Assembly (NCBI GenBank): GCA_029260515.1 | Contig: JAJDDC010000070.1 | Coordinates: forward strand, 1 to 64,000 | Length of the DNA: 64,000 nt | Reading direction: 5' to 3' | Origin: Phycisphaerales bacterium | Lineage (GTDB): Bacteria > Planctomycetota > Phycisphaerae > Phycisphaerales > UBA1924 | In this document: positions 1 through 9,566 of the stretch, one piece after another | Numbering within the stretch: position 1 is the stretch's first letter | Layout: the number at the start of each line of letters is the position of its first letter | Notes under the pieces: model-generated | What the model was told of the DNA's origin: nothing | The model's input: the letters and a program-made list of their open reading frames with translations, nothing else | Databases searched by the model: none | Translations under genes and position numbers: made by a program

Positions 1-1
1 C

Positions 2-427
2 GAAGCGATCACCACCGGCTCACGCCCGCTGTCGCTCGTCGATGATGGGATCTCGCGTGAGGCGCCCCGCCTCGCCGGCGCGTGGCTGGCGCGCGGCGCA
101 CGGGCCGAGCGCCGCGGCGTGCTCGTGGTCAACCCGGACCCCGCCGCCGGCCGCGTCGGAGCCACCACCGCCGCCGCCGTCGAGCAGGCCCTGGCGCCCA
201 TCGCGCCCGGGGCGGGTCTGACGTGGATCGGCGAGGCGACCGCGGACACGACGGCGCTGGGCGACGCACTGGGCGCGGGCGAGGGCGGCGACGACATCGC
301 CTGGATCGTCCTGCTCGCCGCCATCGCCCTGGCGTTGGTCGAGATCGCCCTCGCCCGCCTCGGCTCGCACGCCGAACTGGGCGACCGACGATCGACGCGC
401 GCACAGACCGGAGCCCAGCCCGCGTGA
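2..427 (+). CDS. C-terminal part of a BatA/VWA-type membrane protein (5' end outside window)
   Basis: The frame is open from the left edge and ends in TGA at 425-427, so only about 141 C-terminal residues are present. They contain a Rossmann-like stretch (GVLVVNPDPAAGR) and one strong membrane helix near the end (AWIVLLAAIALALVEIALA), followed by a short basic tail. In planctomycetes and other bacteria a BatA/aerotolerance-type protein commonly precedes a VWA/glutamine-amidotransferase-like membrane protein, and that is the gene that follows here with a GTGA overlap. The family assignment therefore rests mainly on context and the C-terminal anchor; the VWA part lies outside the window. GC-rich third positions support coding. 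Confidence 0.6.
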   Translation, partial: EAITTGSRPLSLVDDGISREAPRLAGAWLARGARAERRGVLVVNPDPAAGRVGATTAAAVEQALAPIAPGAGLTWIGEATADTTALGDALGAGEGGDDIAWIVLLAAIALALVEIALARLGSHAELGDRRSTRAQTGAQPA

Positions 428-2814
428 ACGACCTCTTCAACACCATCCTTGGGCTCGACGACATCGTCTTCGGCGGCGAGGACGTCCGCTTCGAGTTCGC
501 ACGCGCCATCCCGGCGTGGGCCTGGGCGGCCCTGGTGATCGCGTGCGTGGGCGCCGCGGTCCTCGGGTACAGACACCTCGTCGGCCCGCGTGCGCCCCGC
601 GGCGTGCTCGCGGGCGTGCGGGCGCTCGTGCTCGTGCTGCTGATCCTCCTGGTGCTCGGCCCCCGCCTCGTCCGCGAGCGCTCGCGGACCGAGCGCGACT
701 GGGTCGTCGTGCTGGCCGACCGCTCCGCGTCCATGTCTATCGCCGACGCCCCGGGCGGGCTGACCCGCGACGAGCAGCTCGCCCGCGCCCTGCGCGATGC
801 CGACCCCGCGTGGCGCGACATCGCGGCACGCAAGCACGTCCTCTGGCTCGGCTTCGACGCCGGCGCCTTCGAGCTCGACACGACCGACGACTCGCCCCGG
901 CTCGGAGAGCCCGACGGCCTGCGAACCGCCATCGGCGACGCGATCGACCAGGCGCTCCGACGTGTCGCGGCACGCCCCGTATCGGGCGTCGTGCTCCTCT
1001 CGGACGGGCGCAGCGCCACGCCCGTGGACCGGGCGGTGCGTCGCCGCCTCGAGTCGGACCAGATCCCCGTCTTCGCCGTCCCGTTCGGGTCGCCCGAGCC
1101 CGCGACCGACCTGGCGGTCCGCCGCGTGGACGCGCCCGAGTACGCCTTCGTCAAGGACACCGCGCCCGTCCGCGTCGAGATCGACCGCCTGGGCACGGGC
1201 GCCGTCGCGCCGGGCGCCCGCATAGAGCTGGTGGACGCCGCGACCGGGATCACGCTCGCCGAGCGCGCCCTGGGCGACGTGTTCGAGTCGGACGACACGA
1301 CCACCGCCGAGCTGACGCTCACACCCCGGGTCGAGAGCGTCGGGACGAGACGCTGGGTCGTCCGCCTCGTCCCGGGCGGGCGTGACCTCGTGCCCGAGAA
1401 CAACGAGCGGGAGCTGGCGATCGAGCTGGTGGACCGCCCGCTGCGCGTGCTCTACCTCGACGGCTACCCGCGGTGGGAGACGCGGTACCTCAAGAGCATG
1501 CTGCTGCGCGAATCGACCATCCGCTCCTCGGGCCTGCTGCTCGCCCCCGACCGCCAGTACACGCAAGAGGGCGACGTCACGATCACGCGCCTGCCCGTGA
1601 GCCCGAGCGAGTGGGAGGAGTTCGACGTGGTGGTCCTGGGCGACCTGTCGCCCGAGCTGTTCGGCTCCGCACAGCTCGAGGCGCTCCGCGAGCACGTCGC
1701 CGCCCGCGGCGCGGGCCTGCTCTGGATCGCCGGCCCCGGGCACACGCCCGCCGACTGGTTCGCCTCGCCCATGTCGGACCTGCTGCCCGTGCGGCGCAGC
1801 ACCGGCGCCGGCGCCGACTCGTCGCGTTTGCCTGTCTGGGACGAGGCGGTCACGCTCGTGCGCACGCCCGAGGGCCAGCGCCTGGGTGTGCTCGCGATGA
1901 GCGACGAGACGGACGCGTCCTGGCCCGTGCGCCTGTCGGACCCGGGAACGGGCTGGTCGCGGATCCGCTGGGCCCAGCGGATCGATCGCGACCGCGTCAA
2001 GCCCGCGGCCCAGACGCTCGCCGCCGCCGTCCCCGAGAGCCTCTTCCGCGCGTCCCTGCTCGAAGACGACGCCCGGGGCGCGATCGACGCGGGCTCGCCC
2101 GCGGTCCTCACGATGCGCTACGGCGCCGGGCGCGTCGTGTACGTCGCGACCGACGAGATCTGGCGCTGGCGCTACGGACGCGGCGAGGACCTGCCCGAGC
2201 GATTCTGGCTGCCGATGATCCGTATGCTCGGGCGCGAGGGCCTCGCCCGCGCCGGGCGCCCCGCCATCCTCAGCGCCGCGCCCGAGCGCGCGCAGACGGG
2301 CGCACCCGTCCGCGTCGCCCTCGAGCTTCTTGATCAGTCGCTCGTGGACGCGGCCCCCTCGTCGATCCGAGTCGAACTCACCGGCGCCGACGGCGCGACC
2401 CAGCCCGTGGAGCTGCGCCTGGCGCCCGACGACGGCGCGGACACGGGCGCCGCCCGCTCGTTCGGCAGCGCCTGGGCGACCTCAGAACCGGGCCTCTACA
2501 ACATCCGCGTCACCGAGCCGTTGCTCGCGGCGTTCGGGCTCAGCGCGGCCATCGAGGTCGCGCGCCCCGACGACGAGCGGCGCCACCCCGAGACCAACCA
2601 CCCGGCCCTGGCCGCCCTCGCCGCCCAGACCGGGGGGCGGGTGATCGCCCCCGAAAACCTCGCACAGCTCGCCCAGGCCCTGCCCAACCGCGAGCAGGTC
2701 TTCACGGGGCCCCGCGAGACCCGCACGCTCTGGGACCGCCCCGCGGCCCTGATCCTGCTGATGACCCTCCTCGTGCTCGAATGGATCGGGCGCCGGCTGA
2801 TCCGACTGGCCTAG
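424..2814 (+). CDS. Membrane VWA / glutamine-amidotransferase-like protein
   Basis: This is a 796-aa protein. The GTG start at 424 overlaps the preceding stop (GTGA), which is typical of translational coupling; the open frame extends further upstream but is there in shadow of the previous gene. Two N-terminal membrane helices lie at about residues 34-54 and 62-80. They are followed by a VWA-like strand WVVVLADRSASMS whose D-x-S-x-S (D99) resembles a MIDAS metal site. A class-I glutamine-amidotransferase-like fold follows from about residue 340 (VLYLDGYPRWETRYLK), where no catalytic Cys nucleophile is obvious. A C-terminal anchor (LILLMTLLVLEWIGRRL) closes the protein. Such proteins are encoded beside MoxR/DUF58/BatA genes in planctomycetes and are thought to act in envelope maintenance; the exact role is unknown. 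Confidence 0.8.
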   Translation: MNDLFNTILGLDDIVFGGEDVRFEFARAIPAWAWAALVIACVGAAVLGYRHLVGPRAPRGVLAGVRALVLVLLILLVLGPRLVRERSRTERDWVVVLADRSASMSIADAPGGLTRDEQLARALRDADPAWRDIAARKHVLWLGFDAGAFELDTTDDSPRLGEPDGLRTAIGDAIDQALRRVAARPVSGVVLLSDGRSATPVDRAVRRRLESDQIPVFAVPFGSPEPATDLAVRRVDAPEYAFVKDTAPVRVEIDRLGTGAVAPGARIELVDAATGITLAERALGDVFESDDTTTAELTLTPRVESVGTRRWVVRLVPGGRDLVPENNERELAIELVDRPLRVLYLDGYPRWETRYLKSMLLRESTIRSSGLLLAPDRQYTQEGDVTITRLPVSPSEWEEFDVVVLGDLSPELFGSAQLEALREHVAARGAGLLWIAGPGHTPADWFASPMSDLLPVRRSTGAGADSSRLPVWDEAVTLVRTPEGQRLGVLAMSDETDASWPVRLSDPGTGWSRIRWAQRIDRDRVKPAAQTLAAAVPESLFRASLLEDDARGAIDAGSPAVLTMRYGAGRVVYVATDEIWRWRYGRGEDLPERFWLPMIRMLGREGLARAGRPAILSAAPERAQTGAPVRVALELLDQSLVDAAPSSIRVELTGADGATQPVELRLAPDDGADTGAARSFGSAWATSEPGLYNIRVTEPLLAAFGLSAAIEVARPDDERRHPETNHPALAALAAQTGGRVIAPENLAQLAQALPNREQVFTGPRETRTLWDRPAALILLMTLLVLEWIGRRLIRLA

Positions 2815-2891
2815 ACGAACGTAGGAATCATCGGCGTCCTCGCCCGGTTGGGCACGGGTCGCCGATACAAGCACGAAGGCGGACCACGCGG

Positions 2892-5800
2892 ATGCCGAGC
2901 ACCGACGCCAAGACACTGGCACAGGCCTCGATCGAGGAGGCGCGCAAGGCGCTGACCCGCGTCCGTGTGTCGAGCCGTCGCCTGCTCGTGGCGCGCGCGC
3001 TGGCGTGGGTGTTCGCGGGCGCGATCGCGGCGGTGTTCGTGGGTGTGCTCGTGGACTTCGTCCTCCGGCTCCCGAGCCCGGGGCGGGTCATCGGCCTCGC
3101 CCTGGCGTGCGCGATCTGCGTGTACGTCCTGGCGCGGCTGATTCTCCCGGCGATCCGGTTCTCGCCGTCGCTCACCGAGTTGGCGTTGCGACTTGAACGA
3201 CGCGATCCGGGCGCCCGCGGCGCGCTGGCCAGCGGGCTCGAGCTGGCCGATGAACCCGCGCCCGAGGAGCCTGCGGCGCGCGCCATGACCGCGCGCGCGC
3301 TCGAGGAGGCCGCCGACGCGTTCGATCCACGCGCGGCCCGCGCGCTGATCGACTCTCGGGGCGCCGTCCGCGCCGCGCTGGCGCTGGCGCTGGTCGTCGT
3401 CGTCGCGGGGGGTCTGAGCGCGTGGCGCCCGGATCATGCGCGCACGGGCGTCGCCCGCATCCTCGCGCCCTGGGCGGGCGCCGAGTGGCCGAAGCGGTTC
3501 GTCGTCGCCGACGCCACCGCGATCAGCGTCCACCCCAGCGACACCGACGTCCGCCTGCGCGCGCTCATCACGAGCACCACCCGCGCCACCGGGCGCACGG
3601 GCGTCGAGGCGCGGTACCGCCTGCTCGACGCGGACGGGCGTGCGATCGCGGGGGAGACGTCGCGTGCCGTCCTCGCGGGCCAGTACCGCGACGCGAGCGC
3701 CGGCGGGCGGACGGGCGAGTTGTACGAGCGCCTCATCGAGCCGCCCCTGCCTCCCGCGACCGGCGGGGAGGCGCGCGAGTTCGTGCTCGAGTACTGGTTC
3801 GAGACCGAGGACGACCGGACGCGCCCGGCCCGTGTGCGGCTGGTCGATCCCCCGGCGCTGGTCGGCGCGAGCGTCGAGGTGACGCCCCCCGAGTACGCCG
3901 CCGGCCTGACGGACACGCTGGCCTCGGGCCTGACGCGTCTGGACCCGCTCGATACCGAGACGACCATCGGCCCGGCGCTGGCGGGCTCGCGGGTCGTCCT
4001 GCGGCTGACATTCAACAAGGCGGTCGAGCCGGTGGACGCGGGCTCGTGGCTGTCGCGCGCCGACGCGGCGGGCGATGAAGAAAGCGACGCGGCCGACAGC
4101 GGGCCAGGGGTTGTCCCAGAGGTCGGCGCCTCGGGCGCCCGCGTCGAGCTGGCGCTCACGCTCGACCGCACCCGACGTGTGCTGATCGACGTCGCCGACG
4201 AGTACGGCCTGCACACGCGCGACGAGCTGGCCTTCACACTCGACGCCGTCGCGGACCGCCCCCCGACGGCGAGTGTCACCACGCCCGCGCGCGACGAATC
4301 CGTGCTCGCGACCGCCGCGATCGAGCTGGGCGGGGAGGGCCGCGACGACCTCTCGCTCCGCTGGGTCGCGCTCGAGCGCGTCATCGCGACACCGCCGCAA
4401 GACTCTCCCGGGGCGCCCCCCGAGCCGGCGTCCGAGGGCGTGCAGATTGCCCGCCAGGACTTCACAACGTTCGCAGCGGTGCGGGACGCGGGCGTCGGGG
4501 CTCGCCTTGACCTGGCGCCCCTGGGCCTGCGCCCTGGCGACGAGGTCCGCGTGTTCGCGCTGGCCAAGGACGCGTACACCGCCGGGGGCGTCGAACGCGA
4601 CCCGACGCGCTCGGCGCCCCGCGTGCTCCGCGTTATCTCCGAGAGCGAGCTGATCGATCAGATCCGGGGCGAGCTGGGCGGGATCCGGCGCAACGCGATA
4701 CGCCTCGACGAGCACCAGGCCGCCCTCGAGACCGCGCTCGACGAGCAGGGCGCCTCGCCAGAACTCGAACGCCAGCAGGAGGCGCTCACGCAGCGGCTCA
4801 TCGAGCAGGGGCGCGTCGTGGACCGCCTCCGCGCCCGCCAGGCGAGCAACGGCCTCGACGACCAGACACTCTCGGGCCTGCTCGACGAGGCGGGCGGGAC
4901 ACTGACCCGGGCGACCGCGTCCTCGTCGCGGGCCGCCGAGCGCACCGGCAGCGCGATGGACACGCCCGAGGACGAGCGGGCCCGGCGCCTCACCCGCGAG
5001 GCGGGCGAGGCCCAGCAGCAGACACGCGACGAGCTGGGCGCGCTCATCGAGATGCTCGACCGGGGCGAGGACGGCTGGCTCGTGCGCCGCGAGGTCGAGC
5101 GGCTGCTCGAGGAGCAGCGCGGCCTGCGCGAGCAGACCGCGCAGGTCGGGCGCGAGACCCTGGGCCAGGAGCTGAGCGAGCTCACGCCCCAGCAGCGCTC
5201 GGATCTGGAGCGGATCGCCGAGCGCCAGCGCGAGATGGCCCGGCGGGCCCGCGAGGCGCTGGACGAACTGGGCGAACGCTCGCGACAGATGCAGAACGTG
5301 GACCCCGCCCAGGCCCAGGCGATGAGCGAGGCCTCGCAGACGGGCCGCGAGCGGGGCGTCGAGCGGCTCCAGGAGCAGGCCGCCGAGCAGATCGACCAGA
5401 ACCAGCCCGCGACGGCCAACGCGAGCCAGGACGAGGTGATCGAGGCGCTCGAGGAGATGCTCGACGAGCTGGACAGCGCCGGGCAGAACCGCGACAACGC
5501 GCTCCGCCGCATGCTCGCGAGCGTCATCGAGTCGATCGAGTCGTTGATAGTTCAGCAGGAGCGGGAGATCTCGCTGCTCGACGCGCGGGCGCCGACGGGC
5601 GATCTCTCTGGCCTCGACGAGGGCATGGTCCGCCTGGACCGCAACACGCTGGGCGTGCTCGCGCAGGTCGAGGAGGGCCCGGGGGAGATGCGCCCGGTCG
5701 CGGACCTGCTCGCGGACGCGTCAGAGCACCAGCGCTCCGCGATCGGGGTGCTGCGCGCCGAATCGCCCGACGCCGAGCTGGCCGACGCCGAGGAGCACGA

Positions 5801-6551
5801 GAGCCTCCGCCTGCTCCGCGAGGCCAAGGACGAGGCCCAGCGTCTGCAGGACGAGGCCCAGGACCGCGACCAGCAGCGCCAGCGGGCCCAGCTCCGCCAG
5901 GCGTACCGCGACGCGCTCGAGCAGCAGGTCGCGCTCGCGGGCGAGGCCTCGCCCCTCGTCGGCGTGCAGCTGACACGGCGTGACCGGGCCTCGGTCCGCG
6001 CGATGAGTGCGCGCCAGCAGACGCTCCGAGAGCGCCTGGCCGACCTGCTCGTGGAGATCGAGGGGCTCGAGTCGTCGATCACGTTCGGCGCGACGCACCA
6101 GGCGCTCGACACGTACATGTTGTCGGCCGCCGACACGCTGGGCGCGGGCGTGGTGGACGAGTCCGTCACGCGCGACCACCGCCTGGCCATCCGCACGCTC
6201 CGGATGCTGGTCGAGGCGCTGGGCCAGGGCGAGCAGCCGCAGCAGGAGTTCCAGGACGACGCGGGCGGGGGCGGCGGGGGCCAGGGCGGGGGCCAGGGAG
6301 AGCAGCAGCCCATCATCCCGCCCTTGGCAGAGCTGATCCTGCTGCGGGGCATGCAGACACAGGTCGCCGAGCTGACGCGGGGCGCCAACGAGCGCGCCGA
6401 CGACGCGGGCGGGATCGACGCCGACCTGCTCTCGCGGATGCAGCAGGACCTCGCGACGCAGGCCTCGGCCCTTATCGAGCAGATGAATCAGCCCCCGGCG
6501 CCGCCCGCGCCCAACAATCCGGGCGGGGCAGACGAGGGAGACGGGTCATGA
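2892..6551 (+). CDS. Large membrane-anchored coiled-coil protein (DUF4175-like)
   Basis: This is a 1219-aa protein. I chose ATG 2892 (MPSTDAKTLAQ) because a purine-rich GAAGGCGGA lies just upstream and coding character starts there. Three hydrophobic helices occur at roughly residues 33-59, 66-85 and 163-180. The middle part is beta-rich with Ig-like segments. From about residue 580 onward the protein is Gln/Glu/Arg-rich and strongly coiled-coil, with a Gly/Gln low-complexity stretch (GGGGGGQGGGQGEQQ) before the end. The arrangement fits the DUF4175-type proteins that follow BatA/VWA genes. It overlaps the next gene by ATGA, so the cluster is one transcription unit. Likely a cell-envelope structural protein; function is inferred from context only. 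Confidence 0.75.
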   Translation: MPSTDAKTLAQASIEEARKALTRVRVSSRRLLVARALAWVFAGAIAAVFVGVLVDFVLRLPSPGRVIGLALACAICVYVLARLILPAIRFSPSLTELALRLERRDPGARGALASGLELADEPAPEEPAARAMTARALEEAADAFDPRAARALIDSRGAVRAALALALVVVVAGGLSAWRPDHARTGVARILAPWAGAEWPKRFVVADATAISVHPSDTDVRLRALITSTTRATGRTGVEARYRLLDADGRAIAGETSRAVLAGQYRDASAGGRTGELYERLIEPPLPPATGGEAREFVLEYWFETEDDRTRPARVRLVDPPALVGASVEVTPPEYAAGLTDTLASGLTRLDPLDTETTIGPALAGSRVVLRLTFNKAVEPVDAGSWLSRADAAGDEESDAADSGPGVVPEVGASGARVELALTLDRTRRVLIDVADEYGLHTRDELAFTLDAVADRPPTASVTTPARDESVLATAAIELGGEGRDDLSLRWVALERVIATPPQDSPGAPPEPASEGVQIARQDFTTFAAVRDAGVGARLDLAPLGLRPGDEVRVFALAKDAYTAGGVERDPTRSAPRVLRVISESELIDQIRGELGGIRRNAIRLDEHQAALETALDEQGASPELERQQEALTQRLIEQGRVVDRLRARQASNGLDDQTLSGLLDEAGGTLTRATASSSRAAERTGSAMDTPEDERARRLTREAGEAQQQTRDELGALIEMLDRGEDGWLVRREVERLLEEQRGLREQTAQVGRETLGQELSELTPQQRSDLERIAERQREMARRAREALDELGERSRQMQNVDPAQAQAMSEASQTGRERGVERLQEQAAEQIDQNQPATANASQDEVIEALEEMLDELDSAGQNRDNALRRMLASVIESIESLIVQQEREISLLDARAPTGDLSGLDEGMVRLDRNTLGVLAQVEEGPGEMRPVADLLADASEHQRSAIGVLRAESPDAELADAEEHESLRLLREAKDEAQRLQDEAQDRDQQRQRAQLRQAYRDALEQQVALAGEASPLVGVQLTRRDRASVRAMSARQQTLRERLADLLVEIEGLESSITFGATHQALDTYMLSAADTLGAGVVDESVTRDHRLAIRTLRMLVEALGQGEQPQQEFQDDAGGGGGGQGGGQGEQQPIIPPLAELILLRGMQTQVAELTRGANERADDAGGIDADLLSRMQQDLATQASALIEQMNQPPAPPAPNNPGGADEGDGS

Positions 6552-7204
6552 GGTCATCGATGCTGTGCGTGCTGATCGCGTGCGCGATCCCGGGCGTTGC
6601 GCTCGCCCAGGACGCGGGCGGCCACCGCCTCGAGGGCCTCGACGAGATGCTCGGCCTCGCGCCCCCGGGCTCGGGGCGCGACGAGGGCGCCCGCCAGCTG
6701 CCCGACCCGCTGCGGGCCGAGCTCGACCGTGAGTTGACAGACCAGGAGGCGGCCCAGGCGTTCGAGCAGGCCGCGGCCCTGATGGACGAGACCGCGGTGC
6801 GCCTTGCCGACGGGGGAGATATGGGCATCGCGACCCAGCGTCTCCAGGAGGACATCATCCGCAAGCTCGACGCGGTCATCGACGCGGCCCAGCGCAACCA
6901 GCAGCCGCAGAGCTCGTCCACGCCCCAGCAGCAGCAACAGCAGCAGCAGCCCGACCAGCCCCAGCAGCAACAGCAGCAGCAACAGCAGAACCCCGACGGC
7001 GACAACCAGGACGAGAACAAACCCCCCTCGCGTCAGGACGGGCCTCTTCGTCCGGAGATCGAATCGGCGCGTGCCGCGTGGGGCGCGTTGCCCGAGCGCG
7101 TCCGCGACTCTCTGATGCAGGGCCTGAGCGATCGCTACAGCTCGCTGTACGAGCGGCTGACCGAGTCGTACTACCGGCGTCTGGCCGAGGACGGTGACCG
7201 ATGA
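6548..7204 (+). CDS. Secreted poly-Gln hypothetical protein
   Basis: This is a 218-aa protein that starts at ATG 6548, overlapping the preceding stop (ATGA). An N-terminal signal peptide (LCVLIACAIPGVALAQ) with an ALA-Q type cleavage site is clear. The mature part has a helical segment, then a low-complexity Gln tract (about residues 126-147, interrupted by PDQP), then a helical C-terminal segment containing SLMQGLSDRYSSLYERLTES. That C-terminal pattern is common in proteins encoded next to the DUF4175-like genes of planctomycetes. It overlaps the next gene by ATGA. No enzymatic motif is seen, and it may be a periplasmic partner of the coiled-coil protein. Confidence 0.7.
   Translation: MRSSMLCVLIACAIPGVALAQDAGGHRLEGLDEMLGLAPPGSGRDEGARQLPDPLRAELDRELTDQEAAQAFEQAAALMDETAVRLADGGDMGIATQRLQEDIIRKLDAVIDAAQRNQQPQSSSTPQQQQQQQQPDQPQQQQQQQQQNPDGDNQDENKPPSRQDGPLRPEIESARAAWGALPERVRDSLMQGLSDRYSSLYERLTESYYRRLAEDGDR
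6925..6988 (+). repeat. CAG/CAA microsatellite encoding poly-Gln
   Basis: Two runs of CAG/CAA codons are separated by a short Pro/Asp interruption inside the 6548-7204 gene. Trinucleotide runs of this kind can change length by slippage while keeping the frame. Confidence 0.8.
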
Positions 7205-8259
7205 GACGCACGAGTGCTTGCACGCTCGCGGCGCTGCTCGCCCTCGCGGGCGCGGCCTGCGCGCAGGACGCCCCGGCCGAGCCGTCCGGCGACGCCGAGC
7301 CGACGCGGGAGGTCACGCCCGAGCTGGACCGGGCGGTGGGCAGCGCGATGGAGTACCTGCTCGCCCAGCAGCAGTCCGACGGCTCGTGGTCGGGCGGGCG
7401 GTTCGGCAAGAACGTCGCGATCACGGCCCTGGCCTGCCTCGCGCTCATGGCCGACGGGAACACGCCCGGGCGGGGCGACCACGCCGACGCGGTCCGCAAG
7501 GGCCTGGACTTCGTGCTGTCCAACTGCGCCGAGAACGGGCTCGTCGCCGCCGAGGCCGCCAACGGTCCGATGTACGGGCACGGCTTCGCGACGCTGTTCC
7601 TCGGCGAGGTCTACGGCATGACCCCGGGCGGGGGCGACACGGGCGTGTCCGCCAAGGTCCACGAGGCGCTCGTCAAGGCCATACGCCTCATCGAGGGCAC
7701 CCAGAACGAGCAGGGCGGCTGGCGGTACAACCCCGTCCCATACGACGCGGACATCTCGGTCACCATCTGCCAGGTCATGGCCCTCCGCTCGGCCCGCAAC
7801 GCGGGTGTCGAGGTCAAGAAAGAAGTCGTGGACGACGCGGTCGAGTACGTCCGGCGCTGCCAGAACACCGACGGCGGGTTCAAGTACCAGCTCGAGACCG
7901 GCTCGAGCGCCTGGCCCCGGTCGGCGGCGGGCGTCGCGAGCCTGTTTTACGCGGGCATCTACGAGGACGACGCGATCGACGACGGGCTGGGCTATCTGCA
8001 CAAGGTCGCCGCCCCGGGCGACAACCGGGCCTCGCGGGCGCATTACTTTTATGGTCACTACTACGCCGTCCAGGCGATGTACCTCGCCGGGGGCGAGGAC
8101 TGGGGCGCCTGGTGGCCCGCGATCCGAGACGAGCTTATCCAGACCCAGATCGACGACGGGAGCTGGGAGGACCGCACCGTCGGCTCGTCGTACGCGACCG
8201 CCATGAGTCTCATCATTCTGCAAATGCCCAAGCGGTATCTGCCGATCTTCCAGAAGTAG
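7201..8259 (+). CDS. Secreted squalene-cyclase/prenyltransferase-repeat protein
   Basis: This is a 352-aa protein. The ATG at 7201 overlaps the upstream stop by ATGA. A signal peptide (LAALLALAGAACAQ) precedes an alpha/alpha-barrel made of terpene-cyclase-type repeats, seen as QSDGSWSGG, QNEQGGWRY, CQNTDGGFKY and DDGSWEDR, each followed by a helical ITALACLALM-like segment. The DxDD motif of true squalene-hopene cyclases is not present and the protein is about half their length. A secreted structural or carbohydrate/protein-binding barrel is therefore more likely than a hopanoid synthase. It is encoded in the BatA/VWA cluster, as is common in planctomycetes. Confidence 0.8.
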   Translation: MRRTSACTLAALLALAGAACAQDAPAEPSGDAEPTREVTPELDRAVGSAMEYLLAQQQSDGSWSGGRFGKNVAITALACLALMADGNTPGRGDHADAVRKGLDFVLSNCAENGLVAAEAANGPMYGHGFATLFLGEVYGMTPGGGDTGVSAKVHEALVKAIRLIEGTQNEQGGWRYNPVPYDADISVTICQVMALRSARNAGVEVKKEVVDDAVEYVRRCQNTDGGFKYQLETGSSAWPRSAAGVASLFYAGIYEDDAIDDGLGYLHKVAAPGDNRASRAHYFYGHYYAVQAMYLAGGEDWGAWWPAIRDELIQTQIDDGSWEDRTVGSSYATAMSLIILQMPKRYLPIFQK

Positions 8260-8267
8260 TGCAAGGC

Positions 8268-9521
8268 ATGCGTCAACTCATCCTGGCAACTCTGTGCGTC
8301 GCGGCGGGGCTCGCGCCCGCCGCACGCGCCGACGACGGCGTGCCCCGGATCCTGCTCGACCGCGAGCTCAACACACGACGCGTCATGCTCACGGGTATCG
8401 ACGACGACTGGGTCACGTGGCTCGACGCCGCCGACCGCCAGCGGCGCGCCCCCACCGCCGACCTCGTCGCCATACTCGCGCCCGGGGGCGAGATCATGCC
8501 CGAGCCGATGCGAAACCAGATCGCACGCTCGCTCAACTTCCCGATCATCGAGACGACCGACGGCCAACGCCTCACCGCCCGCGTCCGCCCCGACTCGGAA
8601 CGCTCCAGCGAGCACGTCGAGCTCGTGCTCGTGGGCGGCTCGACGCTCCGCGTGCGCGTCGAGCAGATCAACCGGCTCTCTATGCCGCGGGCCGACGCGC
8701 CGGCCGCCGACGCGCCCGACGACGCGCTCGACGACGTCGTCGTCCTCGCCAACGGCGACACCCTCCGGGGCTTCGTCGCCCACCTCGGGCCCGAGATCAC
8801 CATCGAGGTCGAGGGCGCCGTGCGACGCGTCTCGCTCGACCAGGTCGCCCGCATCGACCTCGCGAACCCGCCCGCGCCAGCAATGGGCGCCCGCGCCCGA
8901 CTCGACGACGGGTCCGTCCTCGCGTGCGAGTCCATCTCGACCGAGGGAGGCGTCGTCACGCTCCGCCTGTCGCTGGGCGCGGGCGAACGCGACGCGTCCG
9001 GCAGCGAGTCCAGCGCCGCAACCGAGCTCCGTTTGCCCATCTCGCGTATCGCCGGCGTCGTGTTCGACCGCGGCGAGGGCGGCGCCGCTGTCCGGGCGCT
9101 CTCGGACGCCTCGCCCACCACCTTCCGTCCCACGGGCTCGCGACGATGGGCGCCCGCGCCCAAGTTCGACACCAACGCCGCCGGTGTCCTGGGCGACGCA
9201 CGCATCGTCCTGCCCGGGCCCATGAGCGTCCGCTGGTCGATCCCGGACGACGCCTCGCGCATCGCCGGCGTGCTCAGCCTGGGCGAGCGACCGGGCGCGT
9301 GGGCCGACTGCGACGTCGTGATCCGCGTGATCGACGAAGACGGCGTCGCCTCCGAGCTGGCCCGCCACCGCCTGCGGGCCGCCGAGCCCGAGGCGGGCTT
9401 CAACCTCGACCTGGCCTGGGGCGGGACGGGCCGCGCCATCGAGTTCGTCGTCGAGGAAGGCGCCTACGGCCCGGTCCAGGACCGCGTCGTGCTCGACCGT
9501 GTGCTGCTGCTGGTCGAGTGA
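8268..9521 (+). CDS. Secreted beta-rich hypothetical protein
   Basis: This is a 417-aa protein. I chose ATG 8268, eight bases after the previous stop and preceded by AAGG, because it opens directly onto a signal peptide (LILATLCVAAGLAPAARA). The mature part has repeated beta segments built on the pattern 'gD.l.G.v' (GDTLRGFVAHLG, LDDGSVLACES), typical of planctomycete proteins thought to form Sm-like or beta-sandwich modules. The last 150 residues resemble an NPCBM-like carbohydrate-binding domain (AGVLSLGERPGAWADCDV, VLDRVLLLVE). No catalytic residues are seen. It is the last gene of the plus-strand cluster and converges on mraY. Confidence 0.65.
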   Translation: MRQLILATLCVAAGLAPAARADDGVPRILLDRELNTRRVMLTGIDDDWVTWLDAADRQRRAPTADLVAILAPGGEIMPEPMRNQIARSLNFPIIETTDGQRLTARVRPDSERSSEHVELVLVGGSTLRVRVEQINRLSMPRADAPAADAPDDALDDVVVLANGDTLRGFVAHLGPEITIEVEGAVRRVSLDQVARIDLANPPAPAMGARARLDDGSVLACESISTEGGVVTLRLSLGAGERDASGSESSAATELRLPISRIAGVVFDRGEGGAAVRALSDASPTTFRPTGSRRWAPAPKFDTNAAGVLGDARIVLPGPMSVRWSIPDDASRIAGVLSLGERPGAWADCDVVIRVIDEDGVASELARHRLRAAEPEAGFNLDLAWGGTGRAIEFVVEEGAYGPVQDRVVLDRVLLLVE

Positions 9522-9527
9522 GGCCGT

Positions 9528-9551
9528 GAGGTCGGAGGATTGACCGACCTC
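9528..9551. terminator. Hairpin between convergent genes (candidate terminator)
   Basis: GAGGTCGG (9528-9535) pairs perfectly with CCGACCTC (9544-9551) across an 8-nt loop. It lies in the 45-bp gap between the stop of the plus-strand cluster and the stop of mraY, so it could serve both directions. No U-tract follows on either strand, so intrinsic termination is uncertain. Confidence 0.4.
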
Positions 9552-9566
9552 CCGATCTGCCGGCCA

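Noticed and set aside
7201-8259. Squalene-hopene cyclase (hopanoid synthesis)
   Set aside because: The protein is only half the usual length, is secreted, and lacks the catalytic DxDD motif.
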